The position numbers and the translations under genes are program-made. DNA of 64,000 bases, from positions 2,097,501 through 2,161,500 of the forward strand of contig FSRD01000001.1 of the NCBI GenBank assembly GCA_900129675.1, written 5' to 3'. The DNA is from Bradyrhizobium erythrophlei (GTDB lineage Bacteria; Pseudomonadota; Alphaproteobacteria; Rhizobiales; Xanthobacteraceae). The notes under the pieces were generated by a model. The model saw nothing but the letters and a program-made list of their open reading frames with translations. It ran no database searches and was not told the origin of the DNA. This document shows positions 38,914 through 48,129 of this stretch, piece by piece (the stretch's first letter is position 1; each line of letters starts with the position of its first letter).

Positions 38914-39783
38914 ATGACCCCCCGCACCGTCACGCTGATCGGACTGACCGCGATCCTGATGTGGTCGCTGCTGTCGGTGATGACGGTTGCGACCGGAAGA
39001 ATCCCGGCGTTTCAACTGGCGGCGATGACGTTCGCGATCGGCGCCGCGGTCGCTTTCATCAGCTTTATCTGGCGGCCCGCAGCGTTCGGCGCGCTGAGGC
39101 AGCCATTGGTGGCGTGGGTGGTCGGCGTCGGCGGGCTGTTCGGCTACCACGCGCTGTATTTCCTGGCGCTGCGCTTTGCGCCGCCGGCCGAAGCCGGGCT
39201 GTTGAATTATCTCTGGCCGCTCTTGATCGTGCTGTTCTCGTCGTTCCTGCCCGGCGAGCGGCTGGCGCCGCACCACATCATCGGTGCGCTGCTGGGATTG
39301 GCCGGCACGGTGCTGCTGTTCGCCGGCAACAGCGGCGGCGGTTTCGCGCCCGGCCAGATCCCCGGACTGGCTGCCGCCTTCGTCGCGGCGTTCGTGTGGG
39401 CGGCCTATTCGGTGATGTCGCGCAAGCTCAAGGCGGTGCCGACCGATGCGGTGGCGGGCTTTTGCCTTGCGACTGCGCTGCTCGCGGCGCTGGTGCATGG
39501 CGCGGTCGAGACCACGGTCTGGCCGGAAACTCCGGTGCAATGGCTCGCGATCGTTGCGCTTGGCGTCGGGCCCGTCGGCGCCGCCTTCTTTGCCTGGGAC
39601 ATCGGCATGAAACGCGGCGACATCCGCGTGCTGGGTGCGGCGTCCTACGCCACCCCGCTGCTCTCGACCACGTTTCTGATCCTCGCGGGCTTTGCCAGGC
39701 CGAGTGCCACGATTGCGATATCAGCGATCCTGATCGCCGGCGGCGGATTGATTGCGGCGAAGGATATGGTCTGGAAGCGCTGA
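38914..39783 (+). CDS. EamA-family transporter
   Basis: A 289-residue ten-helix drug/metabolite exporter. GYHALYFLALRFAPPAEAGL, YLWPLLIVLFSSFLPGERL closing repeat one and the second-repeat LGVGPVGAAFFAWDIGMKRG are typical of the family. The substrate is unknown. The start at 38914 lies 5 bases after a family A repeat and has no good ribosome-binding site; the frame upstream (MRTDGLLRGVY...) is repeat sequence. Confidence 0.87.
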   Translation: MTPRTVTLIGLTAILMWSLLSVMTVATGRIPAFQLAAMTFAIGAAVAFISFIWRPAAFGALRQPLVAWVVGVGGLFGYHALYFLALRFAPPAEAGLLNYLWPLLIVLFSSFLPGERLAPHHIIGALLGLAGTVLLFAGNSGGGFAPGQIPGLAAAFVAAFVWAAYSVMSRKLKAVPTDAVAGFCLATALLAALVHGAVETTVWPETPVQWLAIVALGVGPVGAAFFAWDIGMKRGDIRVLGAASYATPLLSTTFLILAGFARPSATIAISAILIAGGGLIAAKDMVWKR

Positions 39784-39800
39784 GTCACACTCTCACTCCC

Positions 39801-39863
39801 CGTCATTCCGGGCCTGCGCCAAGGGGCGCATCCACGATGTGCAATTGCACATCGGGGAATGAC
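39801..39863. repeat. Short family B-like element
   Basis: Begins cgtcattccgggcc and ends atcggggaatgac. It contains the perfect 18-base palindrome gatgtgcaattgcacatc (39836-39853), the same central motif as in other family B copies. Confidence 0.75.
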
Positions 39864-39866
39864 AAG

Positions 39867-40298
39867 CTAGGTCGGCTCCCAGCCTTTCGGCGCCAACTCA
39901 AACGTCGCAAAATCGAATCCGGGCGCGACGGTGCAGCCGACCAGGGTCCAGTCGCCGCTGCTTACGGCGGATTGCCAGGTGTCCGGCGGCACGATGGCCT
40001 GGGGCAATTCGCCGGCCGCGAGATCCGGGCCGAGCCTGAAACTCCACTGCCCGTCGTCATCCGCAGTCTTCAATGTCAGCGCGCTGCCGGCGTAATAATG
40101 CCAGACCTCGACCGCGTCGATGCGATGCCAGTGCGAGCGCTCGCCGCGCGCCAGCAGGAAATAGATCGCGGTGGATCGCGAACGTCCATCGGCGTCGGTG
40201 CGGGCGTCGCGGAACGTCTCCCGATAGTGCCCGCCTTCCGGATGCGGCTGCAAGCCAAGCCGCGCGATGATGTCGGTAGCCGCCAGCGGAAGCGCCAT
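39867..40298 (-). CDS. Cupin (DUF985 family) protein
   Basis: A 143-residue single cupin barrel of the DUF985 (Cupin_5) type. HPEGGHYRETFRD near the start, then RSHWHRIDAVEVWHYYAGS with candidate metal His residues and PPDTWQSA are hallmarks. The function of the family is unknown; sugar-phosphate or small-ligand binding is suspected. Its ATG overlaps the gloB stop by one base (TGATG), so the two are co-translated. Confidence 0.9.
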   Translation of the reverse strand: MALPLAATDIIARLGLQPHPEGGHYRETFRDARTDADGRSRSTAIYFLLARGERSHWHRIDAVEVWHYYAGSALTLKTADDDGQWSFRLGPDLAAGELPQAIVPPDTWQSAVSSGDWTLVGCTVAPGFDFATFELAPKGWEPT

Positions 40299-41065
40299 CA
40301 GGATTTGTTCTTGCGTTCGCGCAATTCGCCGAACACGTCGGCGGGATTGGCGCCCTTCATGTGCAGCTTGGCGGCGACCGACGGATCGTCCGCGCGCAGG
40401 AACACGTTGGCCTTCTTCTCGTCGCCGAGCAGCGTCGGGATCGTCGGCTGGTTGGCGGCGCGCAGCCGCGTCACTTCCTCGGCGCGCGCTTTCAGCGCCG
40501 CATTATCCGAATCGACCGACAGCGCGAATTTGACGTTGGCCGCGGTATATTCGTGGCCGCAATACAGTTTGAAATCGTCGGGCAAGGCGCGCAGCTTCAA
40601 CAGCGAATCCCACATCATCGGATAGGTGCCCTCGAACACCCGGCCGCAGCCGATCGAGAACAGGGTGTCGGCGGCAAACAGCGCCTTCTCGCCGTCGAAG
40701 ACGTAGGAGATGTGATCGAGCGTATGGCCCGGCGTCTCCAGCACCCGCGCCAGCAGGCCGCCGACCTTGACCACGTCGCCATGGGCGGCGCGCAGGTCGA
40801 CATTGGCGATCTTCGCGGATTTGTCGTGCGGCGCCACGACGCGGCAATGATATTTCTGCTTCAGCTCGGCGACGCCGCCGACATGGTCGTGATGATGGTG
40901 GGTGACCAGGATATCGGTCAGCGTCCAGCCTTCGCGCTCCAGCGCCTTGATGATGGGACCGGCCTCCGGCGCGTCGATCGATGCGGTCGCCTGGGTCGCG
41001 GGATCGTGGATCAAATAGCCGAAATTGTCGTTGAGGCAGGTGAAAGTACGAATTTCCGCGGCCAT
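40298..41065 (-). CDS. gloB: Hydroxyacylglutathione hydrolase (glyoxalase II)
   Basis: Hydrolyses S-lactoylglutathione to lactate and glutathione, the second step in methylglyoxal removal. A metallo-beta-lactamase fold of 255 residues with the two-metal motif VTHHHHDHVGG (near residues 55-65), the TPGHTLDHISY His and the C-terminal FALSVDSDNAAL helix that contacts glutathione. It leads the gloB-cupin pair. Confidence 0.94.
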   Translation of the reverse strand: MAAEIRTFTCLNDNFGYLIHDPATQATASIDAPEAGPIIKALEREGWTLTDILVTHHHHDHVGGVAELKQKYHCRVVAPHDKSAKIANVDLRAAHGDVVKVGGLLARVLETPGHTLDHISYVFDGEKALFAADTLFSIGCGRVFEGTYPMMWDSLLKLRALPDDFKLYCGHEYTAANVKFALSVDSDNAALKARAEEVTRLRAANQPTIPTLLGDEKKANVFLRADDPSVAAKLHMKGANPADVFGELRERKNKS

Positions 41066-41174
41066 GATATCTCCGTAAGTAAGGCGAACAGCCCCATGCG
41101 CCCAAGAAATATGGCGTTAACGCTCGCAGGGCAATGCAGGAATTGGCGCGCCGCACCAGCCGGCGGCGTGCCCT

Positions 41175-41233
41175 GTTGTTTTGACGCGGTTTCTTAAGGC
41201 GGGCCGGTATCCACTTCGCTCGAAAACGCTGTA
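41175..41233. repeat. Family C element fragment, reverse orientation
   Basis: ttgttttgacgcggtttctt and gccggtatccacttcgctcg are the reverse complement of the family C core, truncated at the hairpin end and slightly changed. It lies in the gloB / methyltransferase divergent gap. Confidence 0.8.
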
Positions 41234-41243
41234 GATTAAGCTC

Positions 41244-41984
41244 ATGACCATCGATGTCATCGACCTCCGTGATTTCTATTCGCAGCGCCTCGGCATCGTG
41301 GCGCGGCAACTGATCAACCGCGGCATCCGGGCGCGATGGCCCAATGCGGACGGCCAGCGCGTGCTCGGGCTTGGCTATCCGACGCCCTATCTCGGCCTGT
41401 TTCGCGAGGATTCGGAACGCTGCATCGCGTTCATGCCGGCGGCGCAGGGCGTGCTGAAATGGCCGACGGCGCGGCCGGCGCTGGCGACCCTGATCGATGA
41501 ATTCTCGATGCCGCTGCCGGATGCCGCGGTCGATCGCATCCTGCTGGTGCATGCGCTGGAAATGTCCGACGATCCGGAGCGGTTGCTGCGTGAGGTGTGG
41601 CGCGTGCTGGCGCCGTCCGGCCGGCTGATCGCGGTGATTCCAAACAGGCGCGGGGTGTGGACCCGCACCGACAACACGCCATTCGGTCACGGCCGGCCCT
41701 ATTCGCGCGCGCAGATCACGCAATTGCTGCGGCAGACCTGGTTCACGCCGACGGCGTGGGGCGAGGCGCTGTTCCTGCCGCCGGTCGGGAAAGGCTGGTT
41801 TCTGCGCTCGGCAATGGCGTGGGAGCGCGTTGGCGCGGCGCTGTCGCTGCCGTTCGCCGGCGTGCATATCGTGGAAGCGACCAAGCAGGTCTATCGCGCG
41901 ATCCCCGCACAGCGCGAACGCGCGCGGCTGATTCCGTCGCTGCGGCCGGTGCTGGTGCCGACGTCAACGGCGACGCGGGGATGA
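41244..41984 (+). CDS. SAM-dependent methyltransferase (type 11-like)
   Basis: A 246-residue class I methyltransferase with a weakened glycine motif I (QRVLGLGYPTPYL in place of the usual E/D-x-G-x-G-x-G). The acidic and post-I pieces DEFSMPLPDAAVDRILLVHA and LLREVWRVLAPSGRLIAVIPN are typical of type 11 enzymes acting on small molecules. The remaining C-terminal 90 residues are less conserved. The substrate is unknown. Next to gloB in divergent orientation. Confidence 0.83.
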   Translation: MTIDVIDLRDFYSQRLGIVARQLINRGIRARWPNADGQRVLGLGYPTPYLGLFREDSERCIAFMPAAQGVLKWPTARPALATLIDEFSMPLPDAAVDRILLVHALEMSDDPERLLREVWRVLAPSGRLIAVIPNRRGVWTRTDNTPFGHGRPYSRAQITQLLRQTWFTPTAWGEALFLPPVGKGWFLRSAMAWERVGAALSLPFAGVHIVEATKQVYRAIPAQRERARLIPSLRPVLVPTSTATRG

Positions 41985-42052
41985 AAATAGGGCGGGCACG
42001 CTTTCGCGGCCCGCCCTATCAAATTGCCAAACGCGTATCGCGATAGCGCTGC

Positions 42053-42811
42053 TTATTCATTCCCCGGATTGAAATCTTCGCTCGGGGCCGCCGGTGCGGC
42101 CATGCCTTCGGGGCGCGGGCCGTGCGGCCGGCGGCGACGGCGCGGGAAGCGCTCTCCGCCGCCACTGCCTTCGAACCCGCCGGGAGCGCCATTCACCTGC
42201 GGCTGCGGGCCGGTGATGAACGACGGCAGACGATCGACCCCGCCGGCATCGGCAATCACCGGCTGCGGCTGCGGCTGGGGCGGCTGATATTGCGGCTGCG
42301 GACGATGCTCGCGATCACGATCGCGATAATGTTCGCGCGGCTGGTAGGGCTGGCCTTCGCGCTGATTGTTGTCGCGCTGGCTGTTGTCGCGCGGATTATT
42401 GTCGCGAACGTAGGGCTGCGGCTGCTGCGGAACGAAGCCCGGCTCCTGGCCGAAATGCGAGAAGCTCTCGCCCTCGTCGTCGCCTTCCTCGGCGGGCATT
42501 TCGTTGTCGGTGCGCGGCTGCGGCTGGTTCTGCCGGAACTGCTCCTGGGCAGCGGCGATCAGGCGGAAATAATGCTCGGCATGCTGGTAGTAGTTCTCGG
42601 CGGCGACCGGGTCGCCGGACGAGCGCGCGTCGCGCGCCAGCTGGACGTATTTTTCCGCAACGTGGGACGCGGTGCCGCGAATCTTGATGTCCGGTCCGTT
42701 GGATTCGAACACCCGGGTCATCGGGTTTTGACCGCGCCGGTTATTGTTGTTGTTATTATTATTGTTGTTATTCCGGTTACGCATCCGCTTGTTGTTCTGA
42801 CCGTTTCTCAT
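42053..42811 (-). CDS. DUF4167 protein with poly-asparagine run
   Basis: A 252-residue protein starting MRNGQNNKRMRNR followed by 11 asparagines and RRGQNPMTRVFESNGPDIKI. The helical DUF4167 domain (about residues 30-100: GTASHVAEKYVQLARDARSSG, YYQHAEHYFRLI) is followed by a long disordered tail rich in Gln, Pro, Asn, Arg and Glu. The Arg-rich ends suggest nucleic acid contact, but the function is unknown. It follows prmC on the same strand, as in other alphaproteobacteria. AAGGCGAG precedes the ATG. Confidence 0.85.
   Translation of the reverse strand: MRNGQNNKRMRNRNNNNNNNNNNNRRGQNPMTRVFESNGPDIKIRGTASHVAEKYVQLARDARSSGDPVAAENYYQHAEHYFRLIAAAQEQFRQNQPQPRTDNEMPAEEGDDEGESFSHFGQEPGFVPQQPQPYVRDNNPRDNSQRDNNQREGQPYQPREHYRDRDREHRPQPQYQPPQPQPQPVIADAGGVDRLPSFITGPQPQVNGAPGGFEGSGGGERFPRRRRRPHGPRPEGMAAPAAPSEDFNPGNE
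42738..42776. repeat. Trinucleotide microsatellite coding poly-asparagine
   Basis: Mixed gtt/att triplets on the plus strand (AAC/AAT in the gene) run for about 11 codons in the DUF4167 gene. Whole-triplet slippage would change only the asparagine count. Confidence 0.8.
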
Positions 42812-43286
42812 GTCTCGCCTTTTATATTCCAGCCCTGAAGTTATGCAGTTGCCGTCGTAGCCTGATCCGATCTGCCGCGCGATTGCGCGCACCAAATCAC
42901 GATGCCGTCCAGATTCCTGTCGATTTCGCCAACCATCGCGTTCAGCAAAGACGCGTTCCCCAACGGCCGACATTCGTGCCAGCCGAACCAAATCATTCAG
43001 CCCGCCAAAGCAGGCCAGGTTCCTATTGCGTACGTGTTTCTTGCGTAAGTCTTCAAGCGCAATATCAGGCTTTCGTTCGCTTGCGGTCGAGAGCAGCACA
43101 GCTTGGGCTATTGCGCTCGAATGGACCTGCGTTTTTGGAACCTTTCAGTCGGCGGGCTCTCGTCTCGAGAACTCTGGCCTTCACCCGTGCACCTACGGGG
43201 CCAGTAACCCTGGACCGATGCTATGGCCGGAACGTAGTCGCTCCCGGGCAATATTCCAAGCGATTTTTTTGCGTTCCAATGGGACT
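42812..43286. other. 475-base gap upstream of the DUF4167 gene
   Basis: Noticeably less GC-rich than its neighbours. The DUF4167 reading frame stays open for about 96 codons upstream of its ATG, but the translation does not resemble the family. There is no tRNA-like fold that I can see. A leader RNA or small RNA is possible; I cannot show one. Confidence 0.4.
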
Positions 43287-44171
43287 TTATCGGGGCATTT
43301 TGTGGCCGGCGACGGCCCTCTGGATGCCCGCCAGGTCGGCTTTTGGGGCGCCTGCAGGCGTTAATCCCGCCGCCGTCATCAAGCCCTGAATCGGGCCACT
43401 TTGGCCCTGTCCGGCTTCCACAACCAGAGCGCCACCCGGCGCCAGAAGACCCGCGGCCTGCGGAATCAGCGCCCGGTACGCGTCAAGCCCGTCGGCGCCG
43501 CCATCGAGCGCGGCGCGCGGGTCGTAATCCCTGACCTCGGCCGCGAGGCCTGCGATGTCGGCCGCGCGGACATAGGGCGGGTTGGACACGATCAGGTCGA
43601 ACGGGCCGCTGAGCCCGGTTGCGTAATCGCACGCAACGAACGTTGCGCGATCGGCGAGCCCGGCGTGCGCGGCATTGGCTCCGGCGGTCAGCAGCGCTTC
43701 CTCCGAGATGTCGGTGCCGAACCCGTGGGCCCCAGGCAATTCCGACAACAGCGCCAGCAGGATCGCACCGGAGCCGGTGCCGAGATCGGCGATGCGCAAT
43801 GGACGACGAGAGGCGCCGTCGTTGCGCAGCATCTCCAGCGCCAGTTCGACCACGGTTTCGGTATCGGGCCGCGGCACCAGCGTCGCGGGCGAGAGTTGCA
43901 GCGGCAGGCCCCAGAATTCCTTGTGGCCGAGGATCCGCGCGACCGGTTCGCGGGCGAGACGGCGGCGCATGAAATCTTCCAGACGAAGCGATTCGCCGCA
44001 GTCGAGAAGGCGGTCCGCTGCCGTGATCATGCCGGTGAGGTCGAGGCCGAGAACCGCGCCGACCAGCATTCGCGCATCGAGTTCGGCAGAATCGATGCCG
44101 CCGGATCTGAAGCGCGCGGTAAGCGCGCGCCGCGCGGCTTCGACGGTTTGGCCGGCGAAGGGGTCGGTCAT
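43287..44171 (-). CDS. prmC: Peptide chain release factor N5-glutamine methyltransferase
   Basis: PrmC (HemK) methylates the Gln of the GGQ motif in release factors. The 294 residues have a helical N-terminal domain, the SAM motif IADLGTGSGAILLALL and the substrate glutamine-gripping motif VSNPPYVR. It lies downstream of its substrate gene prfA on the same strand, separated by a family B repeat. Confidence 0.95.
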   Translation of the reverse strand: MTDPFAGQTVEAARRALTARFRSGGIDSAELDARMLVGAVLGLDLTGMITAADRLLDCGESLRLEDFMRRRLAREPVARILGHKEFWGLPLQLSPATLVPRPDTETVVELALEMLRNDGASRRPLRIADLGTGSGAILLALLSELPGAHGFGTDISEEALLTAGANAAHAGLADRATFVACDYATGLSGPFDLIVSNPPYVRAADIAGLAAEVRDYDPRAALDGGADGLDAYRALIPQAAGLLAPGGALVVEAGQGQSGPIQGLMTAAGLTPAGAPKADLAGIQRAVAGHKMPR

Positions 44172-44200
44172 GCGACGTCCTCACGCAAAACAATCCAACC

Positions 44201-44321
44201 GTCGTCCCTGCGAAAGCAGGGACCCATACACCGCGGCCTATCGATGTGGACGGTCGACGTTGATATCTCGCGCAATTACGAAGGCCTGTGGTTATGGGTC
44301 CCTGCTTTCGCAGGGACGACG
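44201..44321. repeat. Family B element, full form
   Basis: Ends gtcgtccctgcgaaagcagg and cctgctttcgcagggacgac are perfect inverted copies of 20 bases; the interior has atacaccgcggcctatcgat and gtggttatgggtccc. It lies between prfA and prmC. Confidence 0.92.
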
Positions 44322-44333
44322 ACTCATTTGTGT

Positions 44334-45413
44334 TCACGCCGCGGCGCCCTGGGCGGCGAGCTGGGCGGCCTGATGCTCGGTGGTCAGCGCGTCGATCAGC
44401 TCTCCCAGCGCATCGCCCGCGATCACCTGCGGCAATTTGTAGAGCGTCAGATTGATGCGGTGGTCGGTGACGCGCCCTTGCGGGAAGTTATAGGTGCGGA
44501 TGCGCTCGCTGCGGTCGCCGGAGCCCACTTTCTCCTTGCGATCCGCCGAGCGCGCCGCGTTGATGCGCTGCTGCTCGGCGTCATAGATGCGCGAGCGCAG
44601 GATGTTCATGGCCGACGCGCGGTTCTTGTGCTGCGAGCGGCTGTCCTGCATCATCACCACGATGCCGCTCGGAATGTGGGTGATGCGGATCGCCGATTCG
44701 GTCTTGTTGACGTGCTGGCCGCCGGCGCCCTGCGCGCGCATGGTTTCGATCCGCAAATCGTCGTTCTTGATATCGACGTCGACATCCTCGACCTCGGGCA
44801 GTACTGCAACCGTCGCCGCCGAGGTATGAATCCGCCCCTGCGTCTCGGTGTCGGGCACGCGCTGCACCCGGTGCACGCCGGATTCGAATTTCAGCTTTGC
44901 GAATGCGCCGCGGCCCTGCACCTCCGCGACGATTTCCTTGTAGCCGCCCATGGTGCCTTCGCTGGCGGAGATTACCTCGACCTTCCAGCCCTGCAGGCCC
45001 GCAAAACGCTCATACATCCGGAACAGATCGCCGGCGAACAGGGACGCCTCGTCGCCGCCGGTGCCGGCGCGGATTTCCAGCACCACGTTGCGGTCGTCCA
45101 TGGCGTCCTTGGGCAATAGCGCGACGCGGATCTGCTGCTCGAGCGCGGTGTTGCGGACCTGCAGCGTCTCGAGCTCGGCCTCCGCCATGCTGCGCATCTC
45201 GGGGTCAACCGCGGGGGCCGCGATCAAGCTCGCGGTATCGGCGATCTCGGCCCGGACGGCGCGATAGGCCTTGACGGCATCGATCAGCGGATTGAGTTCG
45301 GCAAGCTCGCGCGTGATCGCTACGTATTTCTCGGAATTGAGCTGGCCAAGCAGCTGGGCCTCGAGGGAGGCGTGATGGGCGAGCAGGATATCGAGTTTGG
45401 CTTCGGGTAACAT
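44334..45413 (-). CDS. prfA: Peptide chain release factor 1
   Basis: RF1 ends translation at UAA and UAG. In the 359 residues, [10 protein letters not shown] contains the PxT tripeptide that reads the stop codon, and [18 protein letters not shown] contains the GGQ motif that triggers peptide release and is methylated by PrmC. It is part of the ptsP-prfA-prmC order. Confidence 0.98.
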   Translation of the reverse strand: MLPEAKLDILLAHHASLEAQLLGQLNSEKYVAITRELAELNPLIDAVKAYRAVRAEIADTASLIAAPAVDPEMRSMAEAELETLQVRNTALEQQIRVALLPKDAMDDRNVVLEIRAGTGGDEASLFAGDLFRMYERFAGLQGWKVEVISASEGTMGGYKEIVAEVQGRGAFAKLKFESGVHRVQRVPDTETQGRIHTSAATVAVLPEVEDVDVDIKNDDLRIETMRAQGAGGQHVNKTESAIRITHIPSGIVVMMQDSRSQHKNRASAMNILRSRIYDAEQQRINAARSADRKEKVGSGDRSERIRTYNFPQGRVTDHRINLTLYKLPQVIAGDALGELIDALTTEHQAAQLAAQGAAA

Positions 45414-45467
45414 TGGGGCGTTCTCAACTGCGAAAGAGGGAGGCGGCGTTGTCGCGACCGAGCCTCG

Positions 45468-47735
45468 CTACAACGACAGTCCCTCGGCTTCCGCGAATGC
45501 AATCAGCTTCTCGCGGATCGACACGCTGCCGGACGGCGCGTCCAACAGCGGCATCATCATCGCTTCGGCCTTCTTGGCGTCGAGATCGAGGACCAGCGCC
45601 TTGACCGGACCATGCCCGGTGGCGGACAGCGACAGCGAGCGGTAACCCAGCGCGATCAGCGCCAGCGCGCCGAGCGGCTTCGACGCCATCTCGCCGCACA
45701 GGGACGCGGCTTTTTTCGCCGCATTGGCCTTCTGCACGATGTCGCGCAGCGCGCGCAGGATCGGCGCCGACATGGTATCGAACCGTTCGGAAACCTTTGC
45801 GTTGCCGCGATCGACCGCGAACAGGAACTGGAACAGATCGTTCGACCCGACCGAGACGAAATCGACCTTCTTCAAGAGTTCGTCCATCTGATAGAGCAGC
45901 GCCGGCACCTCCACCATGGTGCCGACGTCGATGCGTTCCGGCAGCGCGTGGCCGTGCTGGCGCAGATAAGTCAGTTCGCGCTCGACGATGCCCTTGGCCT
46001 GATCGAATTCGGCGACTTCGGAAATCATCGGAAACATGATTTTCAGCGCGCGGCCGCCGCCGGCGCGCAGCAGCGCGCGAATCTGGCCGCGCAATAATCC
46101 CGGCCGATCCAGCCCGAGCCGGATCGCGCGCCAGCCGAGCGCGGGATTTTCCTCGATCACGGTCTCCATATAGGGCAGCGCCTTGTCGCCGCCGATGTCG
46201 AGCGTGCGGAACGTGACCGGCTTGGTGCCTGCGGCATCCAGCACCGTGCGGTACAGCGCGAGCTGGTCGCTGGTCCGCGGCAGGCTCTGGCCGACCATGA
46301 ATTGCAGTTCGGTGCGGAACAGGCCGATGCCGGCGCTGCCGGTATCGTCGATATGCGGCAGGTCGATCACGAGGCCGGCATTGATCATCAGTTCGACCGG
46401 CTGGCCGTCCCTGGTCACGCAGGGCTTATCGCGCAGTGCTGCATATTGCGCCTGCCGCCGGGCCCGGAACCGCACCCGCTCGGCATAGGCCGATTCGATC
46501 TCGGCCGAGGGGCGGACGTAGATCGAGCCCGAGGTGCCGTCTACAATGATGGCGTCGCCGGGGTCGGCGATCCCGGGCGCGTTGGGTATTTCGCCGACGG
46601 CGGGAATACCGAGCGCGCGCGCCACGATCGAGACGTGGGAATTGGCGGTGCCTTCCTCCAGCACCAGGCCGCGCAGCCGCTTGCGGTCATAGTCGAGCAG
46701 CGCCGCGGGGCCCATTGCGCGCGCGATCAAAATGGCGTTTTCGGGAAGCTGCTCGCGCGACGGCGCATGATCCTGGCCGACCAGTTGCCGCATCAGCCGG
46801 TGGCCGAGATCCTCGAGGTCGTGCAGGCGATCGCGCAAATAGGGGTCGGTCGATCGCAGCATGCGCGCGCGGGTGTCGGACTGCACGCGTTCGACGGCGG
46901 CCTCCGCGGTCAGGCCGGTGGCGACCGCCTCATGCAGCTTGTGCGACCAGCCGTGATCGTTGGCGAACATGCGGTAGGCTTCCAGCACCTCGCGGTGTTC
47001 GCCGCCCTCGGCGACGTCGCCGCGCTCCAGCATGCGGTCGAGATCGGCGCGCAGCTTGGTGAGGGCGGCATCCAGCCGCTTGATTTCCTTCGGCAGGTCT
47101 TCGGCGATGTAATTGGTGATGACGACGCGGGGCTCGTGCAGCACCACATGGCCGAGCGCGATACCGTCGGACAGGATCGCCCCGGCTTTGTGCAGGGAGT
47201 GCCGCGCCGCGGGCTCGGCGCCGGGCTGCGCCAGCGCGGCCAGTTCGCCGGAGGCGATCATCTCCGCCAGCACCATCGCGGTGGTCTGCAGCGCCTCGAC
47301 CTCTTCCTCGACGTAAGTGCGCTTGGCGCGGTTCTGCACCACCAGCACGCCGAGCGTGTTGCCGGCGCGCAGGATCGGCACGCCCAGGAAGGAATGGTAG
47401 ATTTCTTCACCGGTCTCCGGGCGGAACGAGAACGCCGGATGACTTTGCGCGTCGCTCAGATTGAGCGGTGTCGCCTCGCTGGCGACCAGGCCGACCAGGC
47501 CTTCATGCGCGCTCATCACCGTCCTGTGCACGGCGTCGCGGTTCAGGCCCTCGGTGGCGTAGAGTTCGAGCGTGTTATCGACGCGCAGCACATAGGTCGA
47601 GCAGACCTCGGCGACCATGTTGGCCGCGATCAGCACCACGATCTTGTCCAGCCGCTCCTGGGCCGAGACCTGCTCCGCCATGGTTTCGCGGAGCCGTCTT
47701 AACAAGACGCGGGGGCCTCCCGACGCGCTCCGCAT
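45468..47735 (-). CDS. ptsP: PTS-Ntr phosphoenolpyruvate phosphotransferase (enzyme I Ntr)
   Basis: First enzyme of the nitrogen PTS chain, passing phosphate from PEP to NPr and then EIIA-Ntr to control K+ and nitrogen-linked processes. The 755 residues have an N-terminal GAF domain (about 15-165) and an enzyme I body: the phospho-His loop GTANSHVSIVARALGIPAVG, and the PEP site with FRTLDIGGDKALPYM, FLFAVDRGN and the CGEMAS Cys. A purine-rich GGGGGAGGG lies before the ATG at 47735; the frame is open further upstream but without resemblance to the family. Confidence 0.95.
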   Translation of the reverse strand: MRSASGGPRVLLRRLRETMAEQVSAQERLDKIVVLIAANMVAEVCSTYVLRVDNTLELYATEGLNRDAVHRTVMSAHEGLVGLVASEATPLNLSDAQSHPAFSFRPETGEEIYHSFLGVPILRAGNTLGVLVVQNRAKRTYVEEEVEALQTTAMVLAEMIASGELAALAQPGAEPAARHSLHKAGAILSDGIALGHVVLHEPRVVITNYIAEDLPKEIKRLDAALTKLRADLDRMLERGDVAEGGEHREVLEAYRMFANDHGWSHKLHEAVATGLTAEAAVERVQSDTRARMLRSTDPYLRDRLHDLEDLGHRLMRQLVGQDHAPSREQLPENAILIARAMGPAALLDYDRKRLRGLVLEEGTANSHVSIVARALGIPAVGEIPNAPGIADPGDAIIVDGTSGSIYVRPSAEIESAYAERVRFRARRQAQYAALRDKPCVTRDGQPVELMINAGLVIDLPHIDDTGSAGIGLFRTELQFMVGQSLPRTSDQLALYRTVLDAAGTKPVTFRTLDIGGDKALPYMETVIEENPALGWRAIRLGLDRPGLLRGQIRALLRAGGGRALKIMFPMISEVAEFDQAKGIVERELTYLRQHGHALPERIDVGTMVEVPALLYQMDELLKKVDFVSVGSNDLFQFLFAVDRGNAKVSERFDTMSAPILRALRDIVQKANAAKKAASLCGEMASKPLGALALIALGYRSLSLSATGHGPVKALVLDLDAKKAEAMMMPLLDAPSGSVSIREKLIAFAEAEGLSL

Positions 47736-48129
47736 GTGCTGGTACCCTCCCCCGAAAGGCCAGCCTGCCGGGTGGCCGGTAGCTGGCGTGAAACGCAAGA
47801 AAAACGACAATTTTATTCATTCGGCGCCGCCACAAGCTCGCTCCCGGCCGAATCGGGATCACCAAAAACTGTGGCACAGTTTGCGGCAGCTCACCTATCA
47901 GGCCGTATAGCCAATCGAGGCTTGCTTTGCCAAGCAAAACGCCTGCCAGACGCAATAACGCCTCTGTAACGTCTCTGTCAGCCAATGCTGCGCCCGCGAA
48001 GCGCATCATCCGCCAAATGCGAGCGGTTTGGCGATCAGATCACGCGCCAGGGCGAAAGGGAAAAATCTGCTATTTCGAGCGCCGAAAATGGACTGGAAGT
48101 CCGCAAAACCCGGCTCAACCTTCCCAAAA
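47736..48129. other. 394-base gap lysC-ptsP
   Basis: Both flanking genes are on the minus strand. It must carry the ptsP promoter. It holds a perfect inverted repeat AAACTGT-ggc-ACAGTTT at 47866-47882 and a smaller ttgctt/aagcaa hairpin near 47921-47936. No coding frame is convincing. Confidence 0.45.
47866..47882. promoter_or_regulatory. Inverted repeat upstream of ptsP
   Basis: AAACTGT and ACAGTTT are perfect 7-base arms with a 3-base spacer, about 130 bases before the ptsP ATG. This may be a regulator site; no known regulator was matched. Confidence 0.35.

Noticed and set aside
42812..43286. Split tmRNA or other structural RNA in the DUF4167 upstream gap
   Set aside because: I looked for a tRNA-like end, CCA and a tag frame on both strands and found none.
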